A stretch of DNA of 64,000 nucleotides from OLB6 sp964467455 (GCA_964467455.1 CAYXQJ010000004.1:121546-185545); one strand, 5' to 3'; positions 42,843-52,654 are shown, counted from the first letter of the stretch. Notes: generated by a model not told the origin, from the letters alone. Numbers and translations are program-made.

Positions 42843-44294
42843 ATGAATGTCCGACAACGATCTCTTCTCGTGTGTGTTTCGTTGTTCTGTGTATCAGTTA
42901 CCGCAGATGCGCAGTGGAAGATCGAGTTCGACTCGACGTATGGCCGAGACGGAAAGTCGGTTGATGCAACCGCGGCTGCCTCAGCAAGTTCGGTTCACCC
43001 TCACAAGGTCGTGATCGCAGATGATGGTTCAGCATTTATCATCCGTGAGTTCGACTCGCCGGATACGACCCGGCTCGTGGGACGTGTGCTGAACAACGGT
43101 CACGCGGATCCGGGATTTGACGAAGATGGGATGATTGCGCTGGATAAGTTGCTTACAACAGCGTCCTATGTGCTGGCTCCCAACGATGGACTGTGGTTCT
43201 CTGCAAGCAGAGCAGGTAGACTTGAATTGTGGAAGGTTGACCTTCGTGGACGCCTTGGATCGACTCCATATTGGCAGGATACAGCGATACAAATGTCGAA
43301 CAAGATCTTGGGTAAGCGTGGTGAGGACACGCTTGTAATGTGGAGCAATCGCTGGGCCGACCCAGAGTCCCCGCAATTCATTCGCTATGTTGTTCCGGAT
43401 GGCGTCAACCCATCGTACGATGCCTTCATTCCCTACGAGGCCAGCCCGATCGAGATCTCGCTTGACGAAGCAAGGATGGATTCCAAAGGCCGGATCATGG
43501 CTTTTGGTAACGTGTCGGATCGGTCCTACGCCATTGCACGATATACCGAAGCCGGCATCTTGGACGTAAAGTTTGGTAATGCCATGGGACTGGCTGTGTT
43601 TGAAAAGTCTCCGAATGACGGAGTCTTGTGGATGGATGTTCTGTCATTGAAGATGGGTGGATATGTGATCGTGATGCCGATCTTCGAGCGAAAGGGTAAC
43701 GCACACGACTACTTTGTTCGTTTGCTCAAGATCACTGAAGATGGAGACCCTGTGTCGACATTCGGCGTGGATGGAGTATTGGACATCCGCGGTTCACAGA
43801 TGACCTCACGCGGTATCGTTGAGTGCCCCAACGGCGACCTGTTATTCGCTTCGTTTGGTACGTATGCTTACTCTCACTTGTATCAGATCAGACCGGATGG
43901 CACGTTCATTCCGAACGCGTACGGCGACTTTGGCATCATCAGTGCCATTCAACTCCTCAAGTTTGATGACGAAGGTCATCTGTACGGGATCTCGGGAGAC
44001 GCTACGACGGAAAGGTACGTCCTCTCTCGTTTCACCGTTGCTACCGTCACGTCCGTTGATGAGCGTGACCACTCGCCCCTTGAGATCAGCATCGACCAGG
44101 GTGTTATTTCGGTGAAGGGGGCGACCGAGCCCGTCACGATCGGCGTGTATTCGTTGCTTGGACAGTGCGTGTTGACGGCGTCATGCGATGCGAACTCTAC
44201 ACTGAACCTTCCTCATGGCGTGTCGGGAACGTACATCGTGAGTGCTTCGTCGGGACGCGAGACCAAGACTGAGATCGTTGTTCTTAGCCCATAG
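42843..44294 (+). CDS. secreted beta-propeller protein with T9SS sorting domain (paralogue 1)
   Basis: The protein has 483 residues. A signal peptide ends VSVTADAQWKIEFD. The body consists of repeats like NNGHADPGFDEDGMI and FGVDGVLDIRGSQMTSRGIV, which resemble delta-60 (DUF5122) propeller repeats. The last 80 residues begin VTSVDERDHSPLEISIDQG and end SGTYIVSASSGRETKTEIVV, a T9SS type A sorting domain. It starts 4 bp after the WD40/caspase-like gene, so the two are probably one transcript. The binding target is unknown. Confidence 0.8.
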   Translation: MNVRQRSLLVCVSLFCVSVTADAQWKIEFDSTYGRDGKSVDATAAASASSVHPHKVVIADDGSAFIIREFDSPDTTRLVGRVLNNGHADPGFDEDGMIALDKLLTTASYVLAPNDGLWFSASRAGRLELWKVDLRGRLGSTPYWQDTAIQMSNKILGKRGEDTLVMWSNRWADPESPQFIRYVVPDGVNPSYDAFIPYEASPIEISLDEARMDSKGRIMAFGNVSDRSYAIARYTEAGILDVKFGNAMGLAVFEKSPNDGVLWMDVLSLKMGGYVIVMPIFERKGNAHDYFVRLLKITEDGDPVSTFGVDGVLDIRGSQMTSRGIVECPNGDLLFASFGTYAYSHLYQIRPDGTFIPNAYGDFGIISAIQLLKFDDEGHLYGISGDATTERYVLSRFTVATVTSVDERDHSPLEISIDQGVISVKGATEPVTIGVYSLLGQCVLTASCDANSTLNLPHGVSGTYIVSASSGRETKTEIVVLSP

Positions 44295-44370
44295 AATAGG
44301 GTTAGGGACGCTCATTGTTCGTCCTGCGACAAAGAAGTATTCTGTAGGTTGTCATCAGGAGGAAAAGGTC

Positions 44371-45816
44371 ATGGTTGCACAAAAGATCACAATGCTTACG
44401 ATCGTCGCTGTCACGATCAGTACCGTTAGTGCATTCGCTCAATGGAAGATCACTCCCGATCCCTCCTATGGCGTGGAGGGCGTTTCCGTTGATGCCTCCG
44501 CACTACCCATAACGCAGCAGACCTTTGAAGGCATTTTTGTCCTGGACGATGGATCGGCATATACGGTCCGACCCGGTGTAGTGACGGATACGACCTTGCT
44601 GGTGGGACGGATGATGAAGAATGGCCTTCCTGATCCACTGTTCGATCTTGATGGTGTGCTGTCGCTGAACCTTACCTCCGGCGCCGTTGATGCGCTCTTG
44701 AACCCACAAGAACTTCTCTGGATTGGAGCCAACCGTGGTGCTCGATACGAACTGTCGGAGATCGATCGACTTGGACGCTTGCGACCTACGCCGTTGTGGC
44801 AGGACACGGCCTTGTATACCACGAACACACCGATCAGCATCAAGGACGATGGCACCGTCGTGATGTGGAGTCAGCGCTGGAATCCGAGTGATTCGCCGCT
44901 CTACCTACGCTTCACGAAGGTTGGTGGCCTCGTCCCGTCAAGTGATGTCTTTGTACCGTTTCAAACCGAGCCGGTCAACCTCTCGTTGTCGACCATGTTC
45001 GTGGATCGCAACGATCGATTTCTTGCCGGTACGAACATCACGCAAAGCTCCTTCGCGATCGCTCGCTTCGATGCGAACGGCCGTCTCGACGAAACGTTTG
45101 GCAATGCGCAGGGTCTGCTCGTGATCCCGGTGCCGAGCCCCGGCGCTGCGATCGAAGACGTAGTGTCGCAGCAACGAGGTGGCTACGTGATCGTGTTGCG
45201 TCTGTCGGAGAGAGTCGACAATGTGCAAACTCCGTATCTGCGCCTGCTTCGCATTGAGGACGATGGCACCGTAGACGTCACCTTTGGCACGGATGGTCAC
45301 GTTGACATCCGCGGTTCCAGGATGAGTGCGAACGGTATCGTTGAATGTCCCAACGGTGATCTCCTGTTGGCATCAACCGGCTCGGCAACCACATCGCACG
45401 TCTATCAGATCCGATCTGATGGCACGCTGATACCGACTCAGCAGGGTGCATTCGAACTTGTCTCGACCGTTCAACTCCTCCGCATCATCGATGGCCGCTG
45501 GCTCTATGGCCTCTCCTATGATGCTTCCACGCAGCGCTACGCCGTCTCACGGTTCTTGTTGGAGACGGTCACGTCCGTTGATGAGCAGTACCACACGCCC
45601 CTTGACATCTCGATCGATCATGGTGTGGTGAGCGTGAAGGGGGCGAGCACACCGGTCACGGTCAGCATGTATTCCATGCTTGGCGAGTGTGTGCTGAGAC
45701 AAGAATGTGCGCCGGGTGCAACGGTTGCGATCCCTTCTACCGTTAGTGGGGCGTACGTTGTGTCCGCGTCCACCGAGAATGCATCCGTGAACAAGATCGT
45801 CAGCGTGGTCCGCTGA
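44371..45816 (+). CDS. secreted beta-propeller protein with T9SS sorting domain (paralogue 2)
   Basis: The protein has 481 residues and is a tandem paralogue of the preceding gene. It has the same AQWKI start after the signal peptide, SYGVEGVSVDAS, the VLDDGSAYTV repeat unit, RGSRMSANGIVECPNGDLLL and VTSVDEQYHTPLDISIDHG. The ATG at 44371 has a good AGGAGG site; the frame opens earlier only as an overlap. It converges with ruvC, with 3 bp between the stops. Confidence 0.82.
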   Translation: MVAQKITMLTIVAVTISTVSAFAQWKITPDPSYGVEGVSVDASALPITQQTFEGIFVLDDGSAYTVRPGVVTDTTLLVGRMMKNGLPDPLFDLDGVLSLNLTSGAVDALLNPQELLWIGANRGARYELSEIDRLGRLRPTPLWQDTALYTTNTPISIKDDGTVVMWSQRWNPSDSPLYLRFTKVGGLVPSSDVFVPFQTEPVNLSLSTMFVDRNDRFLAGTNITQSSFAIARFDANGRLDETFGNAQGLLVIPVPSPGAAIEDVVSQQRGGYVIVLRLSERVDNVQTPYLRLLRIEDDGTVDVTFGTDGHVDIRGSRMSANGIVECPNGDLLLASTGSATTSHVYQIRSDGTLIPTQQGAFELVSTVQLLRIIDGRWLYGLSYDASTQRYAVSRFLLETVTSVDEQYHTPLDISIDHGVVSVKGASTPVTVSMYSMLGECVLRQECAPGATVAIPSTVSGAYVVSASTENASVNKIVSVVR

Positions 45817-45819
45817 GCG

Positions 45820-46377
45820 TCAGAGATCGCCGCGACGTTCGAGGAACTCTTTCCACGCGCCGCGGGTGCCGCCTTTGGAGCGGTGTTTGATGATGGGCTC
45901 GGGACGACCTTGGTTGACGGCGTGACAGATCGCAACGGCCAAGGCATCGGTGACGTCGAGGAAGTCCGGCGTCTCTTCGAGTGTAAGGATGGCCTTCACC
46001 ATGTGACTGACTTGTTGTTTCGAGGCAGCACCGCGTCCGGTGACACTACGCTTGATCTGCATCGGTGTGTATTCGATCGGGTCGAGGCCCGACGATGCAC
46101 AGGCCAGCATGCTCACACCGCGGGCGTGAGCGAGTTGCACAACGGACTTGACGTTCTTGGCATAGAAGACCATCTCCAACGCGGCAACATCGGGCTTTGT
46201 GCGGGTGATCACGGCAGATAGGCGTTCGTGGATCTCAACGAGGCGCTGGGGGAAGCTGGACTTGTGACGTTTGACGTGGATGACACCGAACTCGACGACG
46301 GAATAGGTCGTGCCCTCAACGTCGATAACGCCGTAGCCGCAGACTACGCTGCCGGGGTCGATACCAAGGATGCGCAT
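45820..46377 (-). CDS. ruvC: Holliday junction resolvase RuvC
   Basis: The protein has 185 residues. RuvC cuts Holliday junctions symmetrically. The acidic active-site residues are in ILGIDPGS (Asp7), AALEMVFYAKN (Glu), and FLDVTDALAVAICHA (Asp). It ends with a basic tail. It follows yebC by 2 bp, an order common in many bacteria. RuvAB are not in the window. Confidence 0.96.
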   Translation of the reverse strand: MRILGIDPGSVVCGYGVIDVEGTTYSVVEFGVIHVKRHKSSFPQRLVEIHERLSAVITRTKPDVAALEMVFYAKNVKSVVQLAHARGVSMLACASSGLDPIEYTPMQIKRSVTGRGAASKQQVSHMVKAILTLEETPDFLDVTDALAVAICHAVNQGRPEPIIKHRSKGGTRGAWKEFLERRGDL

Positions 46378-46379
46378 GC

Positions 46380-47126
46380 CTAGGACAAGGCCTCGACGAG
46401 CTCGTCGGCAATGTCGGCATTGTTGAAGACGTTCTGCACATCATCATTGTCATCGAAGGCATCAAGCATCTTCATCAACAGTTTTGCTTGGTCCTTCGTG
46501 GTGATCTCGATCGTCGAGTTCGCTTCATAGACCAGCCGCTGTTCCTTCACATCAAGTCCACGCGCAGCGATGTCATTCGCCACGGTACCAAGCACATCGG
46601 GATCGCAGTGGAAGAGGGCACCATCGTCGATCATCGCAACGTCATCAGCACCGGCTTCGATCGCGATCTCGAACAACGCCTCTTCGGTCAGAGAGGTCTC
46701 AACCTTCAGTTCACCTTTGCGAGTGAAGTTCCAGTTCACGGAATTTGTCTCGCCGAGATTGCCGCCATACTTGGCGAAGGTTGCCCGTACTTCTTGCACG
46801 GTGCGGTTGCGATTCTCTGACGTGCATTCAACGATCACGGCAACACCGCCGGGACCGTATCCTTCAAACGTCATGTCTTCGTAGATAGCGCCTTCGATCT
46901 CGCCCGTACCGCGCTGGATGGCGCGCTTGATGTTGTCGGCCGGCATGGAGACCGCACGGGCATTTTGAATGGCCATGCGTAAACGCGGGTTGGCGTCAGG
47001 GTCGCCCCCTCCTAAACGAGCGGCGACGATGATCTCTTTTGAAGCGCGGGTGAAGAGTTTGCCACGGCGAGCATCAACGACCGCTTTGCGGTGTTTGATG
47101 TTCGCCCATTTGGAATGTCCTGCCAT
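46380..47126 (-). CDS. yebC: YebC/PmpR-family protein (TACO1-like)
   Basis: The protein has 248 residues. The signature MAGHSKWANIKHRKAVVDAR starts the protein, and PADNIKRAIQRGTGE and YEGYGPGGVAVIVE-like segments follow. The family is linked to translation of proline-rich stretches and to transcription control. It lies between the helicase gene and ruvC. Confidence 0.96.
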   Translation of the reverse strand: MAGHSKWANIKHRKAVVDARRGKLFTRASKEIIVAARLGGGDPDANPRLRMAIQNARAVSMPADNIKRAIQRGTGEIEGAIYEDMTFEGYGPGGVAVIVECTSENRNRTVQEVRATFAKYGGNLGETNSVNWNFTRKGELKVETSLTEEALFEIAIEAGADDVAMIDDGALFHCDPDVLGTVANDIAARGLDVKEQRLVYEANSTIEITTKDQAKLLMKMLDAFDDNDDVQNVFNNADIADELVEALS

Positions 47127-47159
47127 GACGCAATTTAAGAGTCAGAGCATCAGTGGTGC

Positions 47160-49703
47160 TTACTCACCATACAACAGCTCGATCGCCCTCGCATAACATG
47201 GCGATGTGCGTAAGGTGGCAGGGTCGCCAACCATCACGAACTGCTGACGTGCTCGTGTGGCGGCCACATTTAGCTTACGGTCGATCTGTCCATGATCGGT
47301 GTCGACGTCGGCACGGATCGATGCGAGCTCCGTCGGATCGCTGACGGCCGTCCCATAGACGATCACATCACGCTGGCTTCCTTGAAAGCGTTCCACGGTG
47401 TCCACACTGACACGATCACGAAGGTCAGGCGGCAGCAAGGTCAAGATCCGGCGATTCTGCACCCTGAACGGAGTAATGATGCCAACCGTGATCTCTGCCT
47501 CTGACGTGTCTGCCTTAGCAATGATCTGCTCCACTAATTCGACGATGCGAGCCGCTTCCGCTTCGGCCTGACGCCCGGCGTCGGATACGGGTACGAACAT
47601 CGCCCTCGAGGGTAGCAGATCATCCCACAGGGTTGGTGTTGGGTCATCCTGCCACGGGAACAACGTCTCGAGCCGTCCACCATAAAAGGCCGTGGATGCG
47701 AAGGCCATGATATCGCGGTGCATCCGACCCTGCTTCGTCAGCGTCCCCAAGACGTGATCCCAGTCGTTGGCTTCCGCACAACGGATCAACCGTTCGAACA
47801 TCGACATGCCAAGGTTCGTCAGCTTCGTGGGGGCGAGTACGGGGGAGTCGACCTTCAACAGTTCGGGCGACTGAGTGACCACTGCCGGTAGCTGCAGGTG
47901 ATCGCCGATCATGATGAACCGCTTGGCCCGCGACAACACGCCGATGATCTGCGGTTCCAACACCTGGCCGGCCTCATCCACCACCACTGTGGAAAACTCC
48001 CCAAACGACTGGATCTCAGAACCACTGTGCATGGCCTGGACGGTGGAGACGATCACCTTGCATTGCTCGATCCTCTCTCTTAGCTGAGAGGGGGTAAGCA
48101 GTTTCATTAACAACGGGATAGCGTTATCCACATGACGTGGGGATATCCCGGAACGCGACCCATGGCGGAGGTACGAACCTAGTGGCAACGCATGGTCAAG
48201 CACGTCGCAGATCTCGTTGACGGCGCGGTTCGTGAACGCCAAAATGAGGACGCGCTCTGATGGGGATGTGGATAACTGCAGGATGATGTCGCGAAGGACG
48301 GTCGACGTCTTGCCTGTGCCCGGTGGACCTTGGATGAGGAAATAGTCGGAACATGCTACGGCTCGGTCGGCAAGGGTGGAAGGGGGCAGGGAAGGGTGCA
48401 AGGGTGAAAGGGTGGAAGGTTGCAAGGGTGCAAGGAGGCCCAGGAGGAGGTGGCGTTTTCTCTCGGGTGCCTGAAGGAACTGGGTGACGCTGGCCCATTG
48501 CTGGCGCAGGCCGGAGACCGAGACGTCGGGCTCGATCATCCAGACGGCGTGAGCAAGATCGGTGGGGTGGAGGTGTTTGTTCCGTAGCGACACGGTTATC
48601 GTCTGGTCTGTCATGTCACGGATCGCCCCTTTGAACATCTCGACGGCCAAGGAGGCATCGTTGTCGACCTGTGGTTTGATGGAGATCATATCGCCGACGC
48701 GGAGCGACCGGTCAGTGATCGCAACCGGTGACCGAAAGAGGAGGTGCATTGTGGATAAGTCCGATCCTTCCTCGTCGAGCGTGAGACCGCCGACGACGTG
48801 CGACGACGTCAGCTTTTCACCAAAGGACAGTTTCCACATGCCTGCGGCTGACCTCGCAACATCTTGGCCTGCAAGCTGTTCCCATTGTTCGTTCTGAAGA
48901 AATGTCAACCATGCCTGTGCTGCCGTCCGCGAAACAACATCGGCATTTCGGTAGGCATCAGCGAACGACCGTTCGAAGCTTGCCGCCAACCCGGCCGCGC
49001 TGAGCGCGGAGCCCGTGAAGCTGCGCAGCACCTGGAAGTTGCGTTGCGAGATCTCGCGCTGTCGGGTCACGATGGCATTGCGCGCCTCGATCACACGACG
49101 CTGGAGGTCGGCGATGTCGGCCACCGGACGCAGCGGGTTGGCCTCGGCCGCGACGTACCACAACAGGGACCGGCGCGGGGGCCTGCCGTGCATCTGTTCG
49201 TACATCAACGCATAGGCGGCGACCTGGGCGGCATGGTTGGTCCGGACCTTCGACGGTGCTGTGCCGGCCTTCATCTCGATGAGGTCTGTTTCGCCCCCTT
49301 CCGTCACCAGGATATCGAACCGACCCTGGAGACCGAGCGACGGAGCGACTACGTGGGGTTCAACGCGGATCTCGGCATCGGACCACCGCGTCCGCATCAG
49401 TCGGACGGCGGGGAGGAGGGCGCTGACCCGGGAGGGGACGGCTACACCCTCCACACCTAAGGCGGCGAGGGCAAGTGCATGGTCGGAAAGGCACTTGGCA
49501 AGAAGTGCCACATCGTCGATGGAGGGGTCGTTGACGAGGAGATCGAATGCGGTGTTGACCGCCATACCGGCAACGGCAGCGGCGCTGGGCTCGCGAGGGG
49601 CGAGGCGACGGAGAATGGCGAGGTCGGGGAGCGTGGCTCCGGGGAACAGGCACTCGGCAACCTCGGTCACGTCGATCACATGGTCGGGGTCGACAACGAC
49701 CAT
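47160..49703 (-). CDS. Dna2-like protein: PD-(D/E)XK nuclease fused to a superfamily 1 helicase
   Basis: The protein has 847 residues. The N-terminal third has a RecB/Cas4-type nuclease site: GRFDILVTEGGETDLIEMKA (D then E-x-K) and AAQVAAYALMYEQMHG. The C-terminal half is an SF1B (Upf1/Dna2-type) helicase with Walker A GPPGTGKTSTVL, motif II VVVDEAGQ, GDHLQLPAVV, VERFQGSQRDVIV and NVAATRARQQFVMVGD. It probably resects or unwinds DNA ends. A repeat array (48365-48437) encodes the linker before Walker A. Its ATG directly follows the recJ TAA. Confidence 0.88.
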   Translation of the reverse strand: MVVVDPDHVIDVTEVAECLFPGATLPDLAILRRLAPREPSAAAVAGMAVNTAFDLLVNDPSIDDVALLAKCLSDHALALAALGVEGVAVPSRVSALLPAVRLMRTRWSDAEIRVEPHVVAPSLGLQGRFDILVTEGGETDLIEMKAGTAPSKVRTNHAAQVAAYALMYEQMHGRPPRRSLLWYVAAEANPLRPVADIADLQRRVIEARNAIVTRQREISQRNFQVLRSFTGSALSAAGLAASFERSFADAYRNADVVSRTAAQAWLTFLQNEQWEQLAGQDVARSAAGMWKLSFGEKLTSSHVVGGLTLDEEGSDLSTMHLLFRSPVAITDRSLRVGDMISIKPQVDNDASLAVEMFKGAIRDMTDQTITVSLRNKHLHPTDLAHAVWMIEPDVSVSGLRQQWASVTQFLQAPERKRHLLLGLLAPLQPSTLSPLHPSLPPSTLADRAVACSDYFLIQGPPGTGKTSTVLRDIILQLSTSPSERVLILAFTNRAVNEICDVLDHALPLGSYLRHGSRSGISPRHVDNAIPLLMKLLTPSQLRERIEQCKVIVSTVQAMHSGSEIQSFGEFSTVVVDEAGQVLEPQIIGVLSRAKRFIMIGDHLQLPAVVTQSPELLKVDSPVLAPTKLTNLGMSMFERLIRCAEANDWDHVLGTLTKQGRMHRDIMAFASTAFYGGRLETLFPWQDDPTPTLWDDLLPSRAMFVPVSDAGRQAEAEAARIVELVEQIIAKADTSEAEITVGIITPFRVQNRRILTLLPPDLRDRVSVDTVERFQGSQRDVIVYGTAVSDPTELASIRADVDTDHGQIDRKLNVAATRARQQFVMVGDPATLRTSPCYARAIELLYGE
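48365..48437. repeat. GGGTGCAA / GGGTGGAA array inside the helicase gene
   Basis: About nine 7-8-bp units (GGGTGGAA, GGGTGCAA, GGGTGAAA) run in frame and encode a Pro/Ser/Leu-rich stretch (LQPSTLSPLHPSLPPSTL). It lies between the nuclease part and Walker A. The same units occur at 10367 and 21173. Confidence 0.88.
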
Positions 49704-51404
49704 TTATTCATCCGGTCGAATGTCCTTGATGCGGAGCTGCGGCATTGATGTGCCGTTGAAGAGACTCTCCTCCAGTGTGTAGACCATGGAGAACGGCTTG
49801 CCGTTGCTGCAGTCGTTGATCTTATGTCCAAGGTTGAAGCCGATGGCATCGATGGCGAAGTTCTTCTGGAGGGCGCGGAACTTTAGGTGGTTGTTGCCGA
49901 CGATCTTCACACCATTGGCTGACACAACGTGCCGGGTGTAGAACACCGGTCGATGGTTGCTGTACCCGTACGGTGCAAAACGTCCCAAGTAGTTGATAAA
50001 ACTTGGAGATAGTTCGTTCAACTGCAGTTCGGTATCAACTTGGATCTCGGGTGTGAGCTCATCTTCGGTGAGCATGAGCGCGGCATTTTCTTCGACGCGA
50101 CGGCGCAGTTCGGGGATGTTATCCACATTGAGTGACAGGCCTGCGGCATGTTTGTGGCCGCCGAATTCGATCAGCAGGTCTTCGCACAACTTGAGGGCAT
50201 TGTGGATATCGAAGTCGCGGATCGACCGTGCGGAGCCCTTGGCAGTGCCGTCGATCGTCGTCATCATCACCGTTGGCAGGTGGAATCGTTCTACAAGACG
50301 GGAGGCCACGATGCCGATGACGCCGGCATGCCAGTCATGGCTGTGCAGGACGAGGGCTTTGCGCGGCTTTTCGGCCAGCATCGCTTCGGCCTGACGTGCT
50401 GCTTGTTCAAACGTTTCTTCGTCGATCGCACGGCGCTTCCGGTTGTCGTGCTCAAGCTCTTGAGCGATCCGGAAGGCATAGAGCTCGTCTTGTTGGATCA
50501 TCATCTCCACGGCGCGGCGTGGGTCGCCTAACCGTCCGGCCGCATTGATTCGGGGAGCAAGGCCAAAGATGACGCTGGCATTGGTCAGCTGGCCAAGTGT
50601 GAGGCCGGCGCAGTCGATCAATCCCTTAAGGCCCGGCCGTGGATGTTCGTTGAGAAGCTTCAGGCCGTGATGGCTCATGATGCGGTTCTCATCGCTCAAC
50701 GGCGCGATGTCGGCCGCCGAGGCGATGGCGACAAAGTCGAGGTATTGATAGGCGCGCTCCGGTTCGCCGCGTCGATCAAAGATGGCTGAGATCAGCTTGT
50801 AGGCGACGCCGCAAGCCGCAAGGTCTTTGAAAGGGTAGGAGCATCCCGGCTTGATCGGGTCGAGAATGGCAAAGGCATTGGGAAGCTCTTCGGCAGCTTG
50901 ATGGTGGTCGCAGATGATCACGTCAATGCCGAAGGTCGCCGCGTAATCAACGGCCTTTGATGCCGTGATGCCAACATCGACCGTGATGATGACGCGCGCA
51001 CCGGCGGCCACAGCGCGATCTACGCTCTGCGGAGTAAAGCCGAAGCCTTCGTCGAGACGATTAGGAATGTGATAGTCAGCACGACCTCCGATTCCGGTAA
51101 CGAAATGGAGCATCATAGCTGCGCTCGATGTGCCGTCCACGTCGTAATCGCCGTGGATCCAGATCAAGTCGTTGTCACGTATGGCCTTCTCGACCCTCTC
51201 GACCGCTGCGTCCATCCCGTCCATTAACCACGGTGAGTGGAGTTGGGCTAAGTCAGGATTGAAAAACGTGCTTACGCTGTCGATTGTGTCGAGACCACGC
51301 CCCACCAGCACCCGTGCAATGGGTGTTGGGACGTGGAGTTCATGGATCAGATTCTGGACGGCTTCTTCATCGATACTTTCCCGGATATTCCACCGATAGT
51401 TCAA
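49704..51404 (-). CDS. recJ: single-strand-specific exonuclease RecJ
   Basis: The protein has 566 residues. RecJ degrades single strands 5' to 3' in recombination and repair. The DHH motifs are clear: IHGDYDVDGTSSAAMML, VDVGITA, IICDHHQAAE, and the DHHA1 part GGHKHAAGLSL. I chose the TTG at 51404 (LNYRWNI) because AGGA stands 8-11 nt upstream and a TACCTTTG promoter box lies just before it; the frame reads further upstream without homology. It leads a recJ-helicase-yebC-ruvC cluster. Confidence 0.94.
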   Translation of the reverse strand: MNYRWNIRESIDEEAVQNLIHELHVPTPIARVLVGRGLDTIDSVSTFFNPDLAQLHSPWLMDGMDAAVERVEKAIRDNDLIWIHGDYDVDGTSSAAMMLHFVTGIGGRADYHIPNRLDEGFGFTPQSVDRAVAAGARVIITVDVGITASKAVDYAATFGIDVIICDHHQAAEELPNAFAILDPIKPGCSYPFKDLAACGVAYKLISAIFDRRGEPERAYQYLDFVAIASAADIAPLSDENRIMSHHGLKLLNEHPRPGLKGLIDCAGLTLGQLTNASVIFGLAPRINAAGRLGDPRRAVEMMIQQDELYAFRIAQELEHDNRKRRAIDEETFEQAARQAEAMLAEKPRKALVLHSHDWHAGVIGIVASRLVERFHLPTVMMTTIDGTAKGSARSIRDFDIHNALKLCEDLLIEFGGHKHAAGLSLNVDNIPELRRRVEENAALMLTEDELTPEIQVDTELQLNELSPSFINYLGRFAPYGYSNHRPVFYTRHVVSANGVKIVGNNHLKFRALQKNFAIDAIGFNLGHKINDCSNGKPFSMVYTLEESLFNGTSMPQLRIKDIRPDE

Positions 51405-51433
51405 CGGATTCCTGCTAATTTGAAAACCTAGTG

Positions 51434-51441
51434 CAAAGGTA
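51434..51441 (-). promoter_or_regulatory. TAnnTTTG -7 box of recJ
   Basis: TACCTTTG on the minus strand lies 29 nt before the TTG start chosen for recJ, which supports that start. Confidence 0.45.
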
Positions 51442-51464
51442 ATCTCCACAATGCCGGATTCCAA

Positions 51465-52511
51465 GTGTCGAGTGAAGATGACAGCTACCGGGCCAAGACC
51501 CGCCACCGCGCCAAACGCCTGGAGCGGGTACGGACGCGGGTAAAATCCGGTAAGGCATTGTCGGATAAGGCGATACAGGGTACGGTGGTGACCTCCATCG
51601 GACCGTCGTGGCTGGTCAGCGTCAAGGGCGATTTTTTCCTCTGCACCGTCAGCGGCATCGTCGACAGTCCCCACACGTCTACCACGATCGTCACCGTCGG
51701 CGATGTGGTCTGGTTTGAGCCCGACCCCGAAGCCATTCTCTACGGCCAGCCCACGGGCATGATCGTCAAGGTCGAGGAGCGGATCACGTTGTTGTCACGC
51801 CGCGCTGCCGGACGTGCCAAGAAGGAACAGGTCCTCGTCGCCAACGTCGACCAACTGGCCATCGTCGTCGCTGCCGCCCAGCCCGCCTACCACAAACGCC
51901 TGATCGACCGCTACTTGATCGCTGCCGACAAAGGCGACCTACGCCCCCTGATCGTCGTCAACAAGGTCGACCTGATCCCGGATGAATATCGTGAGGACCT
52001 TACCGAAGACTTCGCCGCCTATTGGGATGATCTCGAGATCCCGGTCTTTTTCCTAAGTGCGCAGACGAGTGAAGGGATCGACGAGCTCCGTCAGGCCGTC
52101 ATCGGTGCATCGACGCTCATGGCCGGACCTTCCGGAGTAGGGAAGTCGTCACTTATCAATTGTCTTTCCGATGCTCGACTGCGCGTCGGCGAGATCTCGC
52201 AGATGTACAGCAAAGGTCGTCACACCACCACGGCCGCCATCGTGATCCCGCTTGCGGAAGGGGGCAGTATTGTCGACTCTCCCGGCATCCGCGAATTCGG
52301 TATGTGGGACCTCGACAAAGAAGAGTTGCCATACTACTTTGAAGAGTTCGCCCCCTATCAACATGCGTGCAAGTATCTGCCGTGTTCACATACGCACGAA
52401 CCCGGATGTGCCGTCAAACAGGCCGTTGAAGAAGGCAAGGTCGACCCCGAGCGGTATGAGTCGTATCTGATCTTGCTCGACGAGATCGACGCCGAAGATC
52501 CGCGCCGATAA
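51465..52511 (+). CDS. rsgA: ribosome small-subunit-dependent GTPase RsgA
   Basis: The protein has 348 residues. This circularly permuted GTPase helps the late steps of 30S assembly. The N-terminal OB domain is followed by NKVDL (G4), then GPSGVGKSSLINCL (G1) and DSPGIREFG (G3), the permuted order. The C-terminal zinc part is CKYLPCSHTHEPGCAV. The start is GTG at 51465, since nearby ATGs are out of frame. It contains two AGGGGGC motifs in opposite directions. It is divergent from recJ. Confidence 0.96.
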   Translation: MSSEDDSYRAKTRHRAKRLERVRTRVKSGKALSDKAIQGTVVTSIGPSWLVSVKGDFFLCTVSGIVDSPHTSTTIVTVGDVVWFEPDPEAILYGQPTGMIVKVEERITLLSRRAAGRAKKEQVLVANVDQLAIVVAAAQPAYHKRLIDRYLIAADKGDLRPLIVVNKVDLIPDEYREDLTEDFAAYWDDLEIPVFFLSAQTSEGIDELRQAVIGASTLMAGPSGVGKSSLINCLSDARLRVGEISQMYSKGRHTTTAAIVIPLAEGGSIVDSPGIREFGMWDLDKEELPYYFEEFAPYQHACKYLPCSHTHEPGCAVKQAVEEGKVDPERYESYLILLDEIDAEDPRR

Positions 52512-52526
52512 TTCCAATGCCCCTCG

Positions 52527-52534
52527 TATATTTG
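52527..52534 (+). promoter_or_regulatory. TAnnTTTG -7 box of the tRNA-Ser/tRNA-Leu pair
   Basis: TATATTTG lies 25 nt before tRNA-Ser and is identical to the box before tRNA-Gln. Confidence 0.6.
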
Positions 52535-52559
52535 TCGTTCCCACAAAAACGCTGCTCTG

Positions 52560-52646
52560 GGAGAGGTGCGAGAGTGGTTGAATCGGGCGGTCTCGAAAAC
52601 CGTTATAGGAGCAATCCTATCGAGGGTTCGAATCCCTCCCTCTCCG
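52560..52646 (+). tRNA. tRNA-Ser (anticodon CGA)
   Basis: Acceptor GGAGAGG pairs with CCTCTCC; the anticodon loop is CTCGAAA; a long variable arm follows (class II), and the T-loop is TTCGAAT. CCA is not encoded. Confidence 0.95.
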
Positions 52647-52654
52647 CAGCAGTT

